This document shows, piece after piece, positions 1 through 6,330 of a stretch of 10,585 nt of DNA. The stretch lies in the NCBI GenBank assembly GCA_029060585.1, contig JAIDTS010000512.1, forward strand, positions 1-10,585, written 5' to 3'. Position numbers and translations under genes: made by a program. The stretch's first letter is position 1. Each line of letters starts with the position of its first letter. This DNA comes from Muribaculaceae bacterium. GTDB taxonomy: Bacteria > Bacteroidota > Bacteroidia > Bacteroidales > Muribaculaceae. A model generated the notes under the pieces. The model did no database searches. It saw only the letters and a list, made by a program, of their open reading frames with translations, and had not been told where the DNA came from.

Positions 1-4
1 GAGG

Positions 5-75
5 TTGCCTTACCAAGATTCGAACTTGGACAAACAGAACCAAAATCTGGTGTGCTACCATTACACCATAAGGCA
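5..75 (-). tRNA. tRNA-Gln (anticodon TTG)
   Basis: Read on the minus strand, the 71 bases fold into a complete cloverleaf. The acceptor stem pairs TGCCTTA with TAAGGCA and is followed by discriminator A. The D arm pairs GTGT with GCAC (one T-G pair), the anticodon loop is TTTTGGT, and the T arm pairs CCAAG with CTTGG around loop TTCGAAT. The anticodon TTG is encoded by plus-strand bases 41-43 and reads glutamine CAA codons, probably also CAG by wobble. The weak T1-A72 closing pair is a known identity feature of glutamine tRNAs. The outermost anticodon-stem pair (27-43) is a C-T mismatch, which leaves four good pairs. The 3' CCA is not encoded (CCT follows), so it must be added after transcription. 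Confidence 0.96.
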
Positions 76-87
76 ATCACATGCAGC

Positions 88-105
88 AGGCAGACTCAGC
101 TGCCT
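88..105 (-). other. Small hairpin in the tRNA-Gln leader
   Basis: AGGCAG (88-93) and CTGCCT (100-105) form a perfect 6-bp stem around a 6-base loop. It lies between the predicted tRNA start site and the tRNA 5' end, 12 bases from the mature end. It could form in the precursor RNA and be removed with the leader by RNase P. There is no T-run, so it is not a terminator. A chance occurrence is possible. Confidence 0.35.
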
Positions 106-116
106 CGAAGCGAATG

Positions 117-148
117 CAAAGTTACATAAAAAGAGTGAATCTTGCAAA
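117..148 (-). promoter_or_regulatory. Bacteroidetes-type promoter of the tRNA-Gln gene
   Basis: On the minus strand, a TTTG element (plus-strand CAAA at 145-148) is followed after 20 bases by TAACTTTG (plus-strand 117-124). This matches the primary sigma factor consensus of Bacteroidetes, TTTG about 19-21 bases before TAnnTTTG. Initiation would fall near base 110, leaving a leader of roughly 35 bases before the mature tRNA at 75. This is the best promoter match in the window. Confidence 0.8.
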
Positions 149-246
149 AATCTCAGGGAGTATTTTCGTTTTTTTTATAATTTTTATGATATTTATAAGA
201 TTATGATAGTTGTCACAGAGGGCACACGGAGCTTTTGTCAGGAGGG

Positions 247-1119
247 TCAGAAGCGGTCGAGGACAGTTTCGAGGAGCTCGCGGACGCGGGGCTTATAGTC
301 GGTGTTGGCCTTGGTGGCAGTGCGTTCGGCGATGATGCAGCAGACCGTCATTGCGCGGTGTCCGAGCATCTTGGCCATGCCCTGGAGACAACCGGATTCC
401 ATCTCGAAGTTGGTCACGGGACGACCTTGATAGCGGAAACTCTCGATCTTGGCGTTGAGGTCAGGGTCAGCAAGAGGAAGGCGTACCTGACGGCCTTGCG
501 GAGCGTAGAATCCGACAGCCGATATTGTGCAGCCGCGCACCATGTCGTCGCGACCGATACGCTCTACGAGCTCGGCATCGGCATCGACTGTGTATGGAGC
601 CGCCCATGTGGGAAGCCAGCCAGTGTGGCGCATGAACTCACGCTGGAAATCAAGGTCGCAGACCTCATCGCGCGTGGCGTAGTAGTTGAGGATGCCGTCG
701 GTGCCGGTAGCCTTCGAGGCTATGACATAGTCGCCGATGTGAAGGTCGGGCTGAAGGGAGCCGGAAGTGCCTACACGCACCATGTTGAGGGTACGGTGAT
801 CAGGCTTGACCTCACGGGTCTTGAAATCGACGTTTGCGAGGGCGTCGAGTTCAGTGACCACTATCTCAATATTGTCAGAGCCGATTCCGTGAGAGATGCA
901 CATGATGTCTTTGCCCTTATATTTGCCGGCTACAGAGTGGAACTCACGCGACTGGACATCATAGTCGATGGAATCGAACATCTCGGCCACCATCGACACT
1001 CGGCCGGGGTCGCCTACAAGGAGGATATTGTCTCTTAGCTGGTCAGGACGGATATGGATGTGAAACGCGGAGCCATCTTCATTTATGATAAGCTCTGAAG
1101 GGGGGATTATCTTCTTCAT
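247..1119 (-). CDS. Nucleoside phosphorylase, uridine phosphorylase type
   Basis: The 290-residue protein belongs to the PNP/UDP phosphorylase family, cytoplasmic enzymes that split a nucleoside with phosphate into a free base and ribose-1-phosphate for salvage. Visible family motifs are GDPGR at residues 36-40 (phosphate binding), VRVGTSGSL at 114-122 (phosphate and base region), FYAPQGRQ at 204-211, and NFEMES at 237-242, whose Glu-Met-Glu core contacts the ribose. The FYAPQGRQ segment and the overall spacing favour uridine over purine nucleosides, but exact specificity cannot be read from sequence. At 290 residues it is longer than the E. coli uridine phosphorylase of about 250. The start MKKIIPPSEL is the first ATG after a heptamer-repeat leader and gives a full-length fold. 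The gene is divergent from the next one and runs toward the tRNA; no clear terminator is visible between 150 and 246. Confidence 0.9.
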   Translation of the reverse strand: MKKIIPPSELIINEDGSAFHIHIRPDQLRDNILLVGDPGRVSMVAEMFDSIDYDVQSREFHSVAGKYKGKDIMCISHGIGSDNIEIVVTELDALANVDFKTREVKPDHRTLNMVRVGTSGSLQPDLHIGDYVIASKATGTDGILNYYATRDEVCDLDFQREFMRHTGWLPTWAAPYTVDADAELVERIGRDDMVRGCTISAVGFYAPQGRQVRLPLADPDLNAKIESFRYQGRPVTNFEMESGCLQGMAKMLGHRAMTVCCIIAERTATKANTDYKPRVRELLETVLDRF

Positions 1120-1127
1120 GGAAGTTA

Positions 1128-1169
1128 ATATTTAATGCATAATTCATAATGCACAATTCATAATTATTC
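1128..1169. repeat. Heptamer tandem array A (ATKCATA type)
   Basis: Six 7-bp units read ATATTTA, ATGCATA, ATTCATA, ATGCACA, ATTCATA, ATTATTC. The four central units alternate ATGCAYA and ATTCATA. The array lies 8 bases upstream of the phosphorylase start codon and within its likely 5' leader. A 21-base stretch (1133-1153) recurs exactly at 2759-2779. The family is intergenic only. Confidence 0.75.
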
Positions 1170-1180
1170 TACACACTCGA

Positions 1181-1188
1181 GAAATATA
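1181..1188 (-). promoter_or_regulatory. Possible -7 box for the phosphorylase gene
   Basis: The minus strand reads TATATTTC, one mismatch from TAnnTTTG, and would give a leader of about 55 bases before the ATG at 1119. The nearest upstream TTTG (plus-strand CAAA 1215-1218) is 26 bases away, further than the usual 19-21. This is a weak candidate offered because no better one was found. Confidence 0.25.
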
Positions 1189-1210
1189 AGACTTTGTGTA
1201 CATATATCAT

Positions 1211-1236
1211 ATAACAAATGAGCCGGAATTTGTTAT
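1211..1236. promoter_or_regulatory. Perfect 9-bp inverted repeat in the divergent intergenic region
   Basis: ATAACAAAT (1211-1219) and ATTTGTTAT (1228-1236) are exact reverse complements separated by 8 bases, GAGCCGGA. The dyad lies between the divergent phosphorylase and the gene starting at 1270. It carries a TTTG/CAAA element in each arm, so each arm could supply a -33-like box to one of the two directions. No T-run follows, which argues against a terminator. It may be an operator for a dimeric regulator or part of a divergent promoter pair; no regulator gene is nearby. Confidence 0.45.
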
Positions 1237-1269
1237 TAAAGTATAAAACATTTTATTTACGAAAATTCT

Positions 1270-2088
1270 ATGGTGACAAGCATGCTTGAGAAGGCCATCG
1301 AGATCGAAGGTCTGCTCAGAATAATACGGGACGGAAATCCGCTTCCGGAAACATATATTCTTCTAAACATGAAGGCCGCGGAGCTCGCCGAGCAGGCTGA
1401 GACGCTTGAGGAACAGTCTACGACCTCTGCTTCAGAGCCCCCGCATGCGGATTTCGTAATGACAGCGCCGGCGACTCCACCCCCGGCTGCTCCGGAGGTA
1501 GTATTCAACATAGAGCATCCCGAATCCGACGATGAATCGGCAGCCCGGACCATCGATGCGCTCACCGACCTCGGAGAAGACGACGCAGACAATACCCCCG
1601 AAGATCTTGCCCTAATAGAGGAAGACGACATATTACTCTCTTTCGAAGAATCCACGGAGTTCCATCCGCAGGCTGCCACCACACCCAGCGATCTACATTT
1701 CGACATGGAAGAGGAGACGCCGGACTCCTCGCCCGAGGATGAGACCACTCCTCAAGCGCAGGAAGAGAATCAGCCGGAAAAGAATCAGCTGGAAGAAGAC
1801 ACTCACGAAAACAAAGCAACAGAGGAGAAGAGCGACGCTTCAGTTCCAGCCAACCCCCAGCGCAAGGCCAAGCTCAGGGCATCGTTCTCGCTCAACGACC
1901 GCTTCCTCTATGCGAGAGAGCTTTTCAACGGCAACATGAAGATGTTTGACTCCACCCTCGACTTCTTAGAGGGAATAGAAGACTATTCCATCATAGAGGA
2001 TTATTTCTACAGCGAGCTTGAATGGGATCCGGAGAACAGCCATGTCGCCGCATTCATGGACATACTCAGGCCTAACTTCAGAGAATAA
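1270..2088 (+). CDS. Acidic conserved Bacteroidales protein of unknown function
   Basis: This 272-residue protein has three visible parts. Residues 1-48 look helical (ALEIEGLLRI-like, here IEIEGLLRIIRDGNPLPETY). Residues 50-195 form a low-complexity, strongly acidic linker rich in Glu, Asp, Ser, Thr and Pro, very probably disordered. Residues 200-272 form a compact aromatic and acidic domain containing SLNDRFLYARELFNG and EDYFYSELEWDPEN. I recall the two end segments as conserved in Bacteroidales hypothetical proteins next to housekeeping genes; no function is known to me. There is no signal peptide or membrane segment, so it should be cytoplasmic. The ATG at 1270 is the first in frame; Met5 (1282) is an alternative. 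rsmI follows after only four bases, suggesting co-transcription and perhaps translational coupling. Confidence 0.85.
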   Translation: MVTSMLEKAIEIEGLLRIIRDGNPLPETYILLNMKAAELAEQAETLEEQSTTSASEPPHADFVMTAPATPPPAAPEVVFNIEHPESDDESAARTIDALTDLGEDDADNTPEDLALIEEDDILLSFEESTEFHPQAATTPSDLHFDMEEETPDSSPEDETTPQAQEENQPEKNQLEEDTHENKATEEKSDASVPANPQRKAKLRASFSLNDRFLYARELFNGNMKMFDSTLDFLEGIEDYSIIEDYFYSELEWDPENSHVAAFMDILRPNFRE

Positions 2089-2092
2089 TTTT

Positions 2093-2761
2093 ATGCTGTA
2101 TATCGTACCTACGCCGGTCGGGAATCTTGACGACATGACATTCCGAGCGGTAAGTGTCCTCAAGGAGGCTGACCTGATTCTGGCGGAAGACACGCGCACA
2201 AGCAGCGTGCTTCTCAAGCATTTCGACATACACACCCCGATGCAGAGCCACCATAAATATAACGAGCACGCCACGGTGAGGAATCTTACGGAGCGTCTTG
2301 AAGCCGGAGAGAATATAGCACTGATCTCCGACGCCGGAACCCCTGGAATCTCAGACCCCGGCTTCATGCTCGTCAGGGAATGCCGCAAGGCCGGAGTCGA
2401 GGTGACAGTTCTTCCCGGGGCGACTGCCTTCGTACCGGCTCTTGTAGGGAGCGGGCTCCCATGCGACCGATTTACTTTTGAAGGATTCCTGCCCCTCAAG
2501 AAAGGGAGGGCGACACGCCTCGCCCAACTCGCTCTGGAGACGCGCACGGTGATTATCTATGAAAGCCCGGTCAGGCTTCCACGGACTCTGCGTCAGCTCG
2601 CCGAAGCTTTCGGAGAGGAGAGGGAGGCCTGCGTGGCGCGCGAGATTTCAAAAAAGTTCGAGACTTTTCATAACGGAACGCTCAAGGAACTTTCCGAGTA
2701 TTTCGCCGCGAACACTCCAAGGGGGGAGATTGTTATAGTCGTCAAAGGAGCGGATCAATAA
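2093..2761 (+). CDS. rsmI: 16S rRNA (cytidine1402-2'-O)-methyltransferase RsmI
   Basis: RsmI uses S-adenosylmethionine to methylate the ribose of C1402 in the decoding centre of 16S rRNA. The 222-residue protein shows the tetrapyrrole-methylase fold signatures: LYIVPTPVGNLDD at the N-terminus, AEDTRTSSVLL at 31-41, ALISDAGTPGISDPG at 76-90 (SAM-binding region), VLPGATAFVPALVGSGLP at 106-123, YESPVR at 156-161 and RGEIVIVVKG near the end. The reading frame is open back to 2018, but the ATG at 2093 begins exactly at the family N-terminus and lies just after the upstream stop, so the longer form is rejected. E. coli RsmI is about 286 residues; the C-terminal extension is absent here. The stop codon merges into a heptamer array. 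Confidence 0.96.
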   Translation: MLYIVPTPVGNLDDMTFRAVSVLKEADLILAEDTRTSSVLLKHFDIHTPMQSHHKYNEHATVRNLTERLEAGENIALISDAGTPGISDPGFMLVRECRKAGVEVTVLPGATAFVPALVGSGLPCDRFTFEGFLPLKKGRATRLAQLALETRTVIIYESPVRLPRTLRQLAEAFGEEREACVAREISKKFETFHNGTLKELSEYFAANTPRGEIVIVVKGADQ

Positions 2762-2788
2762 TGCATAATTCATAATGCATAATTAAAA
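2759..2788. repeat. Heptamer tandem array B (ATKCATA type)
   Basis: In-phase 7-bp units from 2761 are ATGCATA, ATTCATA, ATGCATA, ATTAAAA. The first unit starts on the last A of the rsmI TAA codon. Bases 2759-2779 are identical to 1133-1153 of array A, making these two arrays clear relatives. Confidence 0.75.
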
Positions 2789-2799
2789 AGTGGCCCCAT

Positions 2800-2819
2800 A
2801 TATCTCAAAGAGATATTTT
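2800..2819 (+). terminator. Weak AT-rich hairpin after rsmI, possible terminator
   Basis: ATATCTC (2800-2806) and GAGATAT (2810-2816) form a perfect 7-bp stem with an AAA loop, followed by TTT. The stem is AT-rich and the T-run short, so termination would be inefficient at best. Bases 2814-2821 (TATTTTGG) also come within one mismatch of the TAnnTTTG promoter box, so this spot could instead mark a start of transcription for the lipoprotein downstream. Confidence 0.35.
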
Positions 2820-2861
2820 GGATATTAACCTGAAAATAAAATTACATAAATTATAATGACT

Positions 2862-3722
2862 ATGAAGAAAATAATTCCTCTATGCGCTATAGGAGCAGTC
2901 ATGCTGGCTGCATGTAGCGGCGAAAAAGGCAAAAGCACGGAAGACTCCCTGCAGGTTGTGACAGCCCAATATGAGCAGGCATCGTCGTTCAACGACTCTC
3001 TGCTCCTACTCATGGGCGACATATATGCCGGTCTCGACTCCATCAACATGCAGGAGGGTCTGCTCTACAGCATGGACAAGGGGGGAGAGAAGTTCGACCG
3101 CCGCGCGGAGGTGAGACAGAACCTCGAGAGCATCAAGGAACGCCTTCAGAAGAACCGAGACCTTCTCAACCAGATGCAGGCACGCCTTGACAAGAGTAGC
3201 GGAGAGAATTCAGTCCTGAAAAAGACCATCTCCGACCTTCAGGCCCGCATTGAAAATCAGGAGCTCAAGATCATGCAGCTCAATACCCAGCTTGACAACG
3301 CCAACGCCGAGATAGCCAACCTGAACACCCAGGTGGAACAGGGCAAGGAAGATCTTCAGGCAGAGACAGCGGCTCGCGAGCAGGCCCAGGCGGAAGCCAC
3401 TGCTGCCGAGAACCTCGCCAACCGCGTATATTACGCCATCGGCACCAACAAGGAATTGAAACAGAACGGCCTTCTTGAGAAGAAATTCCTCGGCGCAACA
3501 AAGGTGCTCCAGGGCGACTTCAATGAGAACTACTTCACGGCAGCCGACAAGCGTACGCTCAGCGTCATCAACACAGGAGGTAAGAAAGTCAAGATCTGGG
3601 GCAACGTTCCTAAGGACAGCTACGAGATTATCGACAATGCCAACGGAACCCAGAGCGTGAAGATCACCAATCCAAAGGCCTTCTGGGAGCGCTCTCCCTT
3701 CGCTATCATTCAGATTGATTAA
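2862..3722 (+). CDS. Coiled-coil lipoprotein, possibly Cbp1-like
   Basis: This 286-residue protein starts with a lipoprotein signal peptide, MKKIIPLCAIGAVMLAAC, with lipobox LAAC and Cys18 as the lipidated residue, so it is probably anchored in the periplasm or outer membrane. Residues about 83-187 are a long coiled coil rich in Leu, Gln, Glu and Asn (for example LQARIENQELKIMQLNTQL). A small globular C-terminal domain follows, starting VYYAIGTNKELKQNG and ending in FWERSPFAIIQID. This layout and the C-terminal domain recall Bacteroidales lipoproteins annotated as Cbp1-type collagen-binding adhesins. That link is from memory and weak, and another envelope role is equally possible. An ATG two codons upstream (2856) is in frame; 2862 was preferred because MKK is the usual start of such signal peptides. 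A heptamer array begins at its stop codon. Confidence 0.87.
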   Translation: MKKIIPLCAIGAVMLAACSGEKGKSTEDSLQVVTAQYEQASSFNDSLLLLMGDIYAGLDSINMQEGLLYSMDKGGEKFDRRAEVRQNLESIKERLQKNRDLLNQMQARLDKSSGENSVLKKTISDLQARIENQELKIMQLNTQLDNANAEIANLNTQVEQGKEDLQAETAAREQAQAEATAAENLANRVYYAIGTNKELKQNGLLEKKFLGATKVLQGDFNENYFTAADKRTLSVINTGGKKVKIWGNVPKDSYEIIDNANGTQSVKITNPKAFWERSPFAIIQID

Positions 3723-3777
3723 CGTTTTACGTTGGACGTTTGACGTTGGACGTGGGACGTTGGACGTTGGAAGTTAA
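3722..3777. repeat. Heptamer tandem array C (ACGTTGG type)
   Basis: Eight consecutive 7-bp units are ACGTTTT, ACGTTGG, ACGTTTG, ACGTTGG, ACGTGGG, ACGTTGG, ACGTTGG, AAGTTAA. Four are identical. The first unit starts on the last A of the TAA stop at 3720-3722, and the array ends 15 bases before the amylase ATG. It is the longest array in the window and shares its unit with array F near 10015. Confidence 0.85.
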
Positions 3778-3792
3778 GACAGTTTTCTATTT

Positions 3793-5664
3793 ATGAAAAG
3801 ACATAAGGCACTATTTATATGCGCTGCCATGGCCTCACAGGCCGTGGCAGCCATTTCTGTAGACAAGATAGACCCTCCTTATTGGTGGACGGGAATGTGC
3901 GACACTTCGCTCCAGCTGCAGGTTCACGGCACAGACATCCGCGATGCTGAATTCTCCACGGATTATCCCGGCGTCACGGTGGATTCCATTGCCCGGCTTG
4001 ACGGGAGTCCCAACTGGCAGTATATCTACCTCAACATAACTCCTGAAGCCCGTCCCGGAACTATGAAGCTCATGTGGCACGCCGGGAAGAAGACGATAAC
4101 ACGCGACTTCGAGCTGAAGGCACGCAAGGAAATGAAGGGAGCGCAGGGATTCTCTGCTGCAGACGTGCTCTACATGATCATGCCCGACAGATTCGCATCA
4201 GGAGGGGAGACTCATCAGGAAGCCAACAAACTGAGGAACGCCGCCGCTATAGACCGCGACAATCCGAACGCCCGGCACGGAGGAGACCTGAAGGGAATCT
4301 CAGACCATATCGACTATATCGACTCATTGGGAGTCACGGCCGTCTGGCTCAACCCTGTGCTGGAGAACGACATGCCGGGAGGCAGCTACCATGGCTACGC
4401 CACAACCGACTATTACAGGGTAGATCCCCGCTTCGGCACCAATGAAGAATACGCGGCGCTCACGGAGAGCCTGCACGAGCGAGGCATAAAGATGGTCATG
4501 GACATGATTTTCAACCACTCGGGCAGCCATCATCCCTGGATGCTCGACCCTCCGGCCAGCGACTGGTTTAACCATCAGGACGACTATCAGCAGACAAACT
4601 ACCGACTCTCGACCATCACCGACCCATACGCTTCAGAATACGACAAGGACCTGACGGTCAACGGCTGGTTTGTCGAATCAATGCCAGACCTCAACCAGAA
4701 GAACCCTCATCTTATGAAGTATCTCATCCAGAATTCGATATTCTGGATAGAAGACGCACAGATAGATGGAATCAGAATGGACACATATCCTTATGCAGAC
4801 CGGGAGAAGATGGGAGAATGGATCGACGCCGTGATGACTGAATATCCCGGCTTCAACATCGTGGGAGAGTGCTGGTATGGCAGTCCGGCCGGAGAACAGT
4901 TCTGGCAGACGGGGTCGGCGATAGCCGCCTCCAAGGGAATCGACACACGACTTCCCGTAGTCATGGACTTTCCTCTCAGCATCCTATGCGCCGACCTCAA
5001 ACCGTTCAAAATCGACTCTCAGTCATGGAACGGCATCAACGAGATCTACGACCATTTCGCACTCGACTATGTCTATGCCAACCCGATGAATGTGTTGCGA
5101 TTTCTCGACAACCACGACACAGACCGCTTTATCCTCGAGATGCCGGATGACCTCGACGCCTGGAAACAAGCTATAGCCATGTTGCTGACAGTGCCCGGCA
5201 TACCGCAGATCTACTATGGGACGGAACTGCTGATGCACGGCAGCAAGGAGGGTTCCGACGGATTCGTGCGCCGCGATGTGCCCGGAGGGTTCAAAGGAGA
5301 CAACGAAAACCAGTTTGACGCTAAGGAACGCAGCGACCTCCAGAACGAGGCATTCGACTTCATATCGGCCATATGCAGCTGGCGCAAGACAAGCGACGCC
5401 ATCAGCAAGGGGGACATGAAGCATTTCATGCCTACCAACGGGGTCTATCTTTACCGCCGCAGCTATGGTCCGGAGGAAGTCATCGTTATCCTCAACGGAA
5501 AGGACGACGACCTTGATCTCGACATGAGCCGATACGCGGAAATCATCGACGAAGGAGACCGCTACACGGATATACTGAGCGGGGAGTGCGTAATCCTGCG
5601 CGACGGAGACAAGACACTGAAGCTTCCTTCACGAGCAACGAAGATACTCAAACTCAATGATTAA
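3793..5664 (+). CDS. Secreted GH13 neopullulanase/alpha-amylase (SusA-like)
   Basis: This 623-residue enzyme hydrolyses alpha-glucosidic bonds in starch, pullulan or cyclic and linear maltodextrins. A signal peptide (about residues 1-20, ending AVAA with no lipobox Cys) sends it to the periplasm. Residues 21-110 fit the N-terminal beta domain of cyclomaltodextrinases. The (beta/alpha)8 barrel follows, with the conserved regions DMIFNH (237-242), GIRMD with nucleophile Asp330, VGEC with acid/base Glu359, and FLDNHD with stabiliser Asp442. Region V reads MPDLN (297-301), intermediate between QPDLN of oligo-1,6-glucosidases and MPKLN of neopullulanases. A small beta domain fills about 540-623. 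Length and layout resemble SusA of Bacteroides thetaiotaomicron, but no susC or susD is in view. All catalytic residues are present. The start follows heptamer array C; no separate promoter is evident, so co-transcription with the lipoprotein is likely. Confidence 0.94.
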   Translation: MKRHKALFICAAMASQAVAAISVDKIDPPYWWTGMCDTSLQLQVHGTDIRDAEFSTDYPGVTVDSIARLDGSPNWQYIYLNITPEARPGTMKLMWHAGKKTITRDFELKARKEMKGAQGFSAADVLYMIMPDRFASGGETHQEANKLRNAAAIDRDNPNARHGGDLKGISDHIDYIDSLGVTAVWLNPVLENDMPGGSYHGYATTDYYRVDPRFGTNEEYAALTESLHERGIKMVMDMIFNHSGSHHPWMLDPPASDWFNHQDDYQQTNYRLSTITDPYASEYDKDLTVNGWFVESMPDLNQKNPHLMKYLIQNSIFWIEDAQIDGIRMDTYPYADREKMGEWIDAVMTEYPGFNIVGECWYGSPAGEQFWQTGSAIAASKGIDTRLPVVMDFPLSILCADLKPFKIDSQSWNGINEIYDHFALDYVYANPMNVLRFLDNHDTDRFILEMPDDLDAWKQAIAMLLTVPGIPQIYYGTELLMHGSKEGSDGFVRRDVPGGFKGDNENQFDAKERSDLQNEAFDFISAICSWRKTSDAISKGDMKHFMPTNGVYLYRRSYGPEEVIVILNGKDDDLDLDMSRYAEIIDEGDRYTDILSGECVILRDGDKTLKLPSRATKILKLND

Positions 5665-5691
5665 TGATTAATTATTAATGATTAATTTATG
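5657..5691. repeat. Heptamer tandem array D (ATGATTA type)
   Basis: The units are ATGATTA, ATGATTA, ATTATTA, ATGATTA, ATTTATG. The first unit covers the last sense codons and part of the stop of the amylase gene, and the last unit contains the ATG start codon of the next gene. The array therefore spans the whole 24-base gap and touches both coding regions. Confidence 0.75.
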
Positions 5692-6228
5692 GCACACGCA
5701 TCAAAATTTAAGAGTCTGCTCAGGCTAACGCTGATGATGTCCTTGCTTGGAGGGATGATGTATTCTTGTAAGCCTACAGAGAAGGGATACAAGCAGGCCT
5801 ACGAGGCGGCAAAGAGCAAGCGGGAACAGAAGGATCCCGACGATGACCTGCTGACGGGAGGCCACAAGCTGCTAAACGAAAGCTCAACGCGCTGGAACGT
5901 CATCGCAGGAGATTCCGTCCAGCTTCAACATACTCTCATCAAGCCCATCGAGGGAAGCGTCTGGCCTCAATCCGGCCCCTACCGACTGGCTGTGGCCATG
6001 TTTAAGATGACTACCAACGCCAACTCCATGCTTGAAGACCTGAAGAAAGATCGCACCCTGACTCCTGTCATAGCAACGGACGGCAAGGACAAATTCTATA
6101 TCATAGCCGGAAGTGCCTCCTACATAGACTCGCTCGGCAACGTGCTCACCACTTTCAAGCGAGAAAACCCTGGATTCCAGTACATAGGGCTGACGCCGCC
6201 ACAGCCTGTGATTCTTGTGGGAAGATAA
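5689..6228 (+). CDS. Small lipoprotein with a SPOR-like C-terminal domain
   Basis: The 179-residue protein has a basic then hydrophobic N-terminus (residues 6-26) ending MMYSC, which reads as a relaxed Bacteroidetes lipobox with Cys27 as the lipid site. A charged linker (about 28-65) follows. Residues 97-178 have the length and pattern of a SPOR domain: YRLAVAMFK at the start, a helix around 111-121, then KFYIIAGSASYIDSLGNVLTTFKREN and a final strand ending VILVG. SPOR domains bind denuded peptidoglycan glycan strands, often at division sites. The assignment comes from pattern only, and no catalytic domain is present. The ATG lies inside the last heptamer of array D, 24 bases after the amylase stop. 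It is the last gene before the strong terminator, so it probably ends the operon. Confidence 0.85.
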   Translation: MAHASKFKSLLRLTLMMSLLGGMMYSCKPTEKGYKQAYEAAKSKREQKDPDDDLLTGGHKLLNESSTRWNVIAGDSVQLQHTLIKPIEGSVWPQSGPYRLAVAMFKMTTNANSMLEDLKKDRTLTPVIATDGKDKFYIIAGSASYIDSLGNVLTTFKRENPGFQYIGLTPPQPVILVGR

Positions 6229-6250
6229 ACTTTTACAACTTTTCAACAAT

Positions 6251-6287
6251 AAAATGGGCAGAAAACTGATTTTTCTGCCCATTTTTT
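6251..6287 (+). terminator. Strong intrinsic terminator
   Basis: AAAATGGGCAGAAAA (6251-6265) pairs perfectly over 15 bp with 6271-6285 around a 5-base loop. The 3' arm ends in a T-run that continues to 6287. It lies 22 bases after the SPOR lipoprotein stop and should end transcription of the preceding plus-strand group. A-runs on the other side mean it could also work in the reverse direction, although no converging gene is present. Confidence 0.9.
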
Positions 6288-6289
6288 AT

Positions 6290-6297
6290 TATCTTTG
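6290..6297 (+). promoter_or_regulatory. TAnnTTTG promoter box for the dehydrogenase gene
   Basis: TATCTTTG is an exact match to the Bacteroidetes -7 consensus TAnnTTTG, and it starts only three bases after the terminator T-run. Initiation near 6303 gives an A-rich leader of about 28 bases ending AAATAAAGA before the ATG at 6331, typical of genes in this phylum without a Shine-Dalgarno. No good TTTG -33 element is visible; that region falls inside the terminator loop and 3' arm. Confidence 0.7.
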
Positions 6298-6330
6298 CAG
6301 ACAAAAAAACATAAGAAACAGAAATAAAGA

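Noticed and set aside
150..246. A terminator for the phosphorylase gene before the tRNA promoter
   Set aside because: T- and A-rich runs are present, but I could find no stem of useful length next to them.
235..1038. A 267-codon plus-strand open frame over the nucleoside phosphorylase
   Set aside because: The minus-strand frame shows all phosphorylase motifs; the plus-strand product resembles no family and has no credible start context.
1128..1169. The AT-rich repeats as a CRISPR array or mobile-element ends
   Set aside because: Units are 7 bp with no spacers, no cas genes or transposase are present, and there are no matching terminal inverted repeats or target duplications around them.
1187..1196. 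TAAGACTTTG as a plus-strand promoter for the gene at 1270
   Set aside because: The spacing between TA and TTTG is four bases instead of two, so it does not fit TAnnTTTG; no convincing plus-strand promoter was found in this gap.
1257..1748. A Ser-rich minus-strand frame over the acidic protein gene
   Set aside because: Its Ser-rich composition is the mirror of the acidic linker codons (GAA/GAG/GAC) on the other strand.
2018..2092. A 25-codon N-terminal extension of RsmI
   Set aside because: It overlaps the end of the upstream gene in another frame, and the family N-terminus begins exactly at the ATG at 2093.
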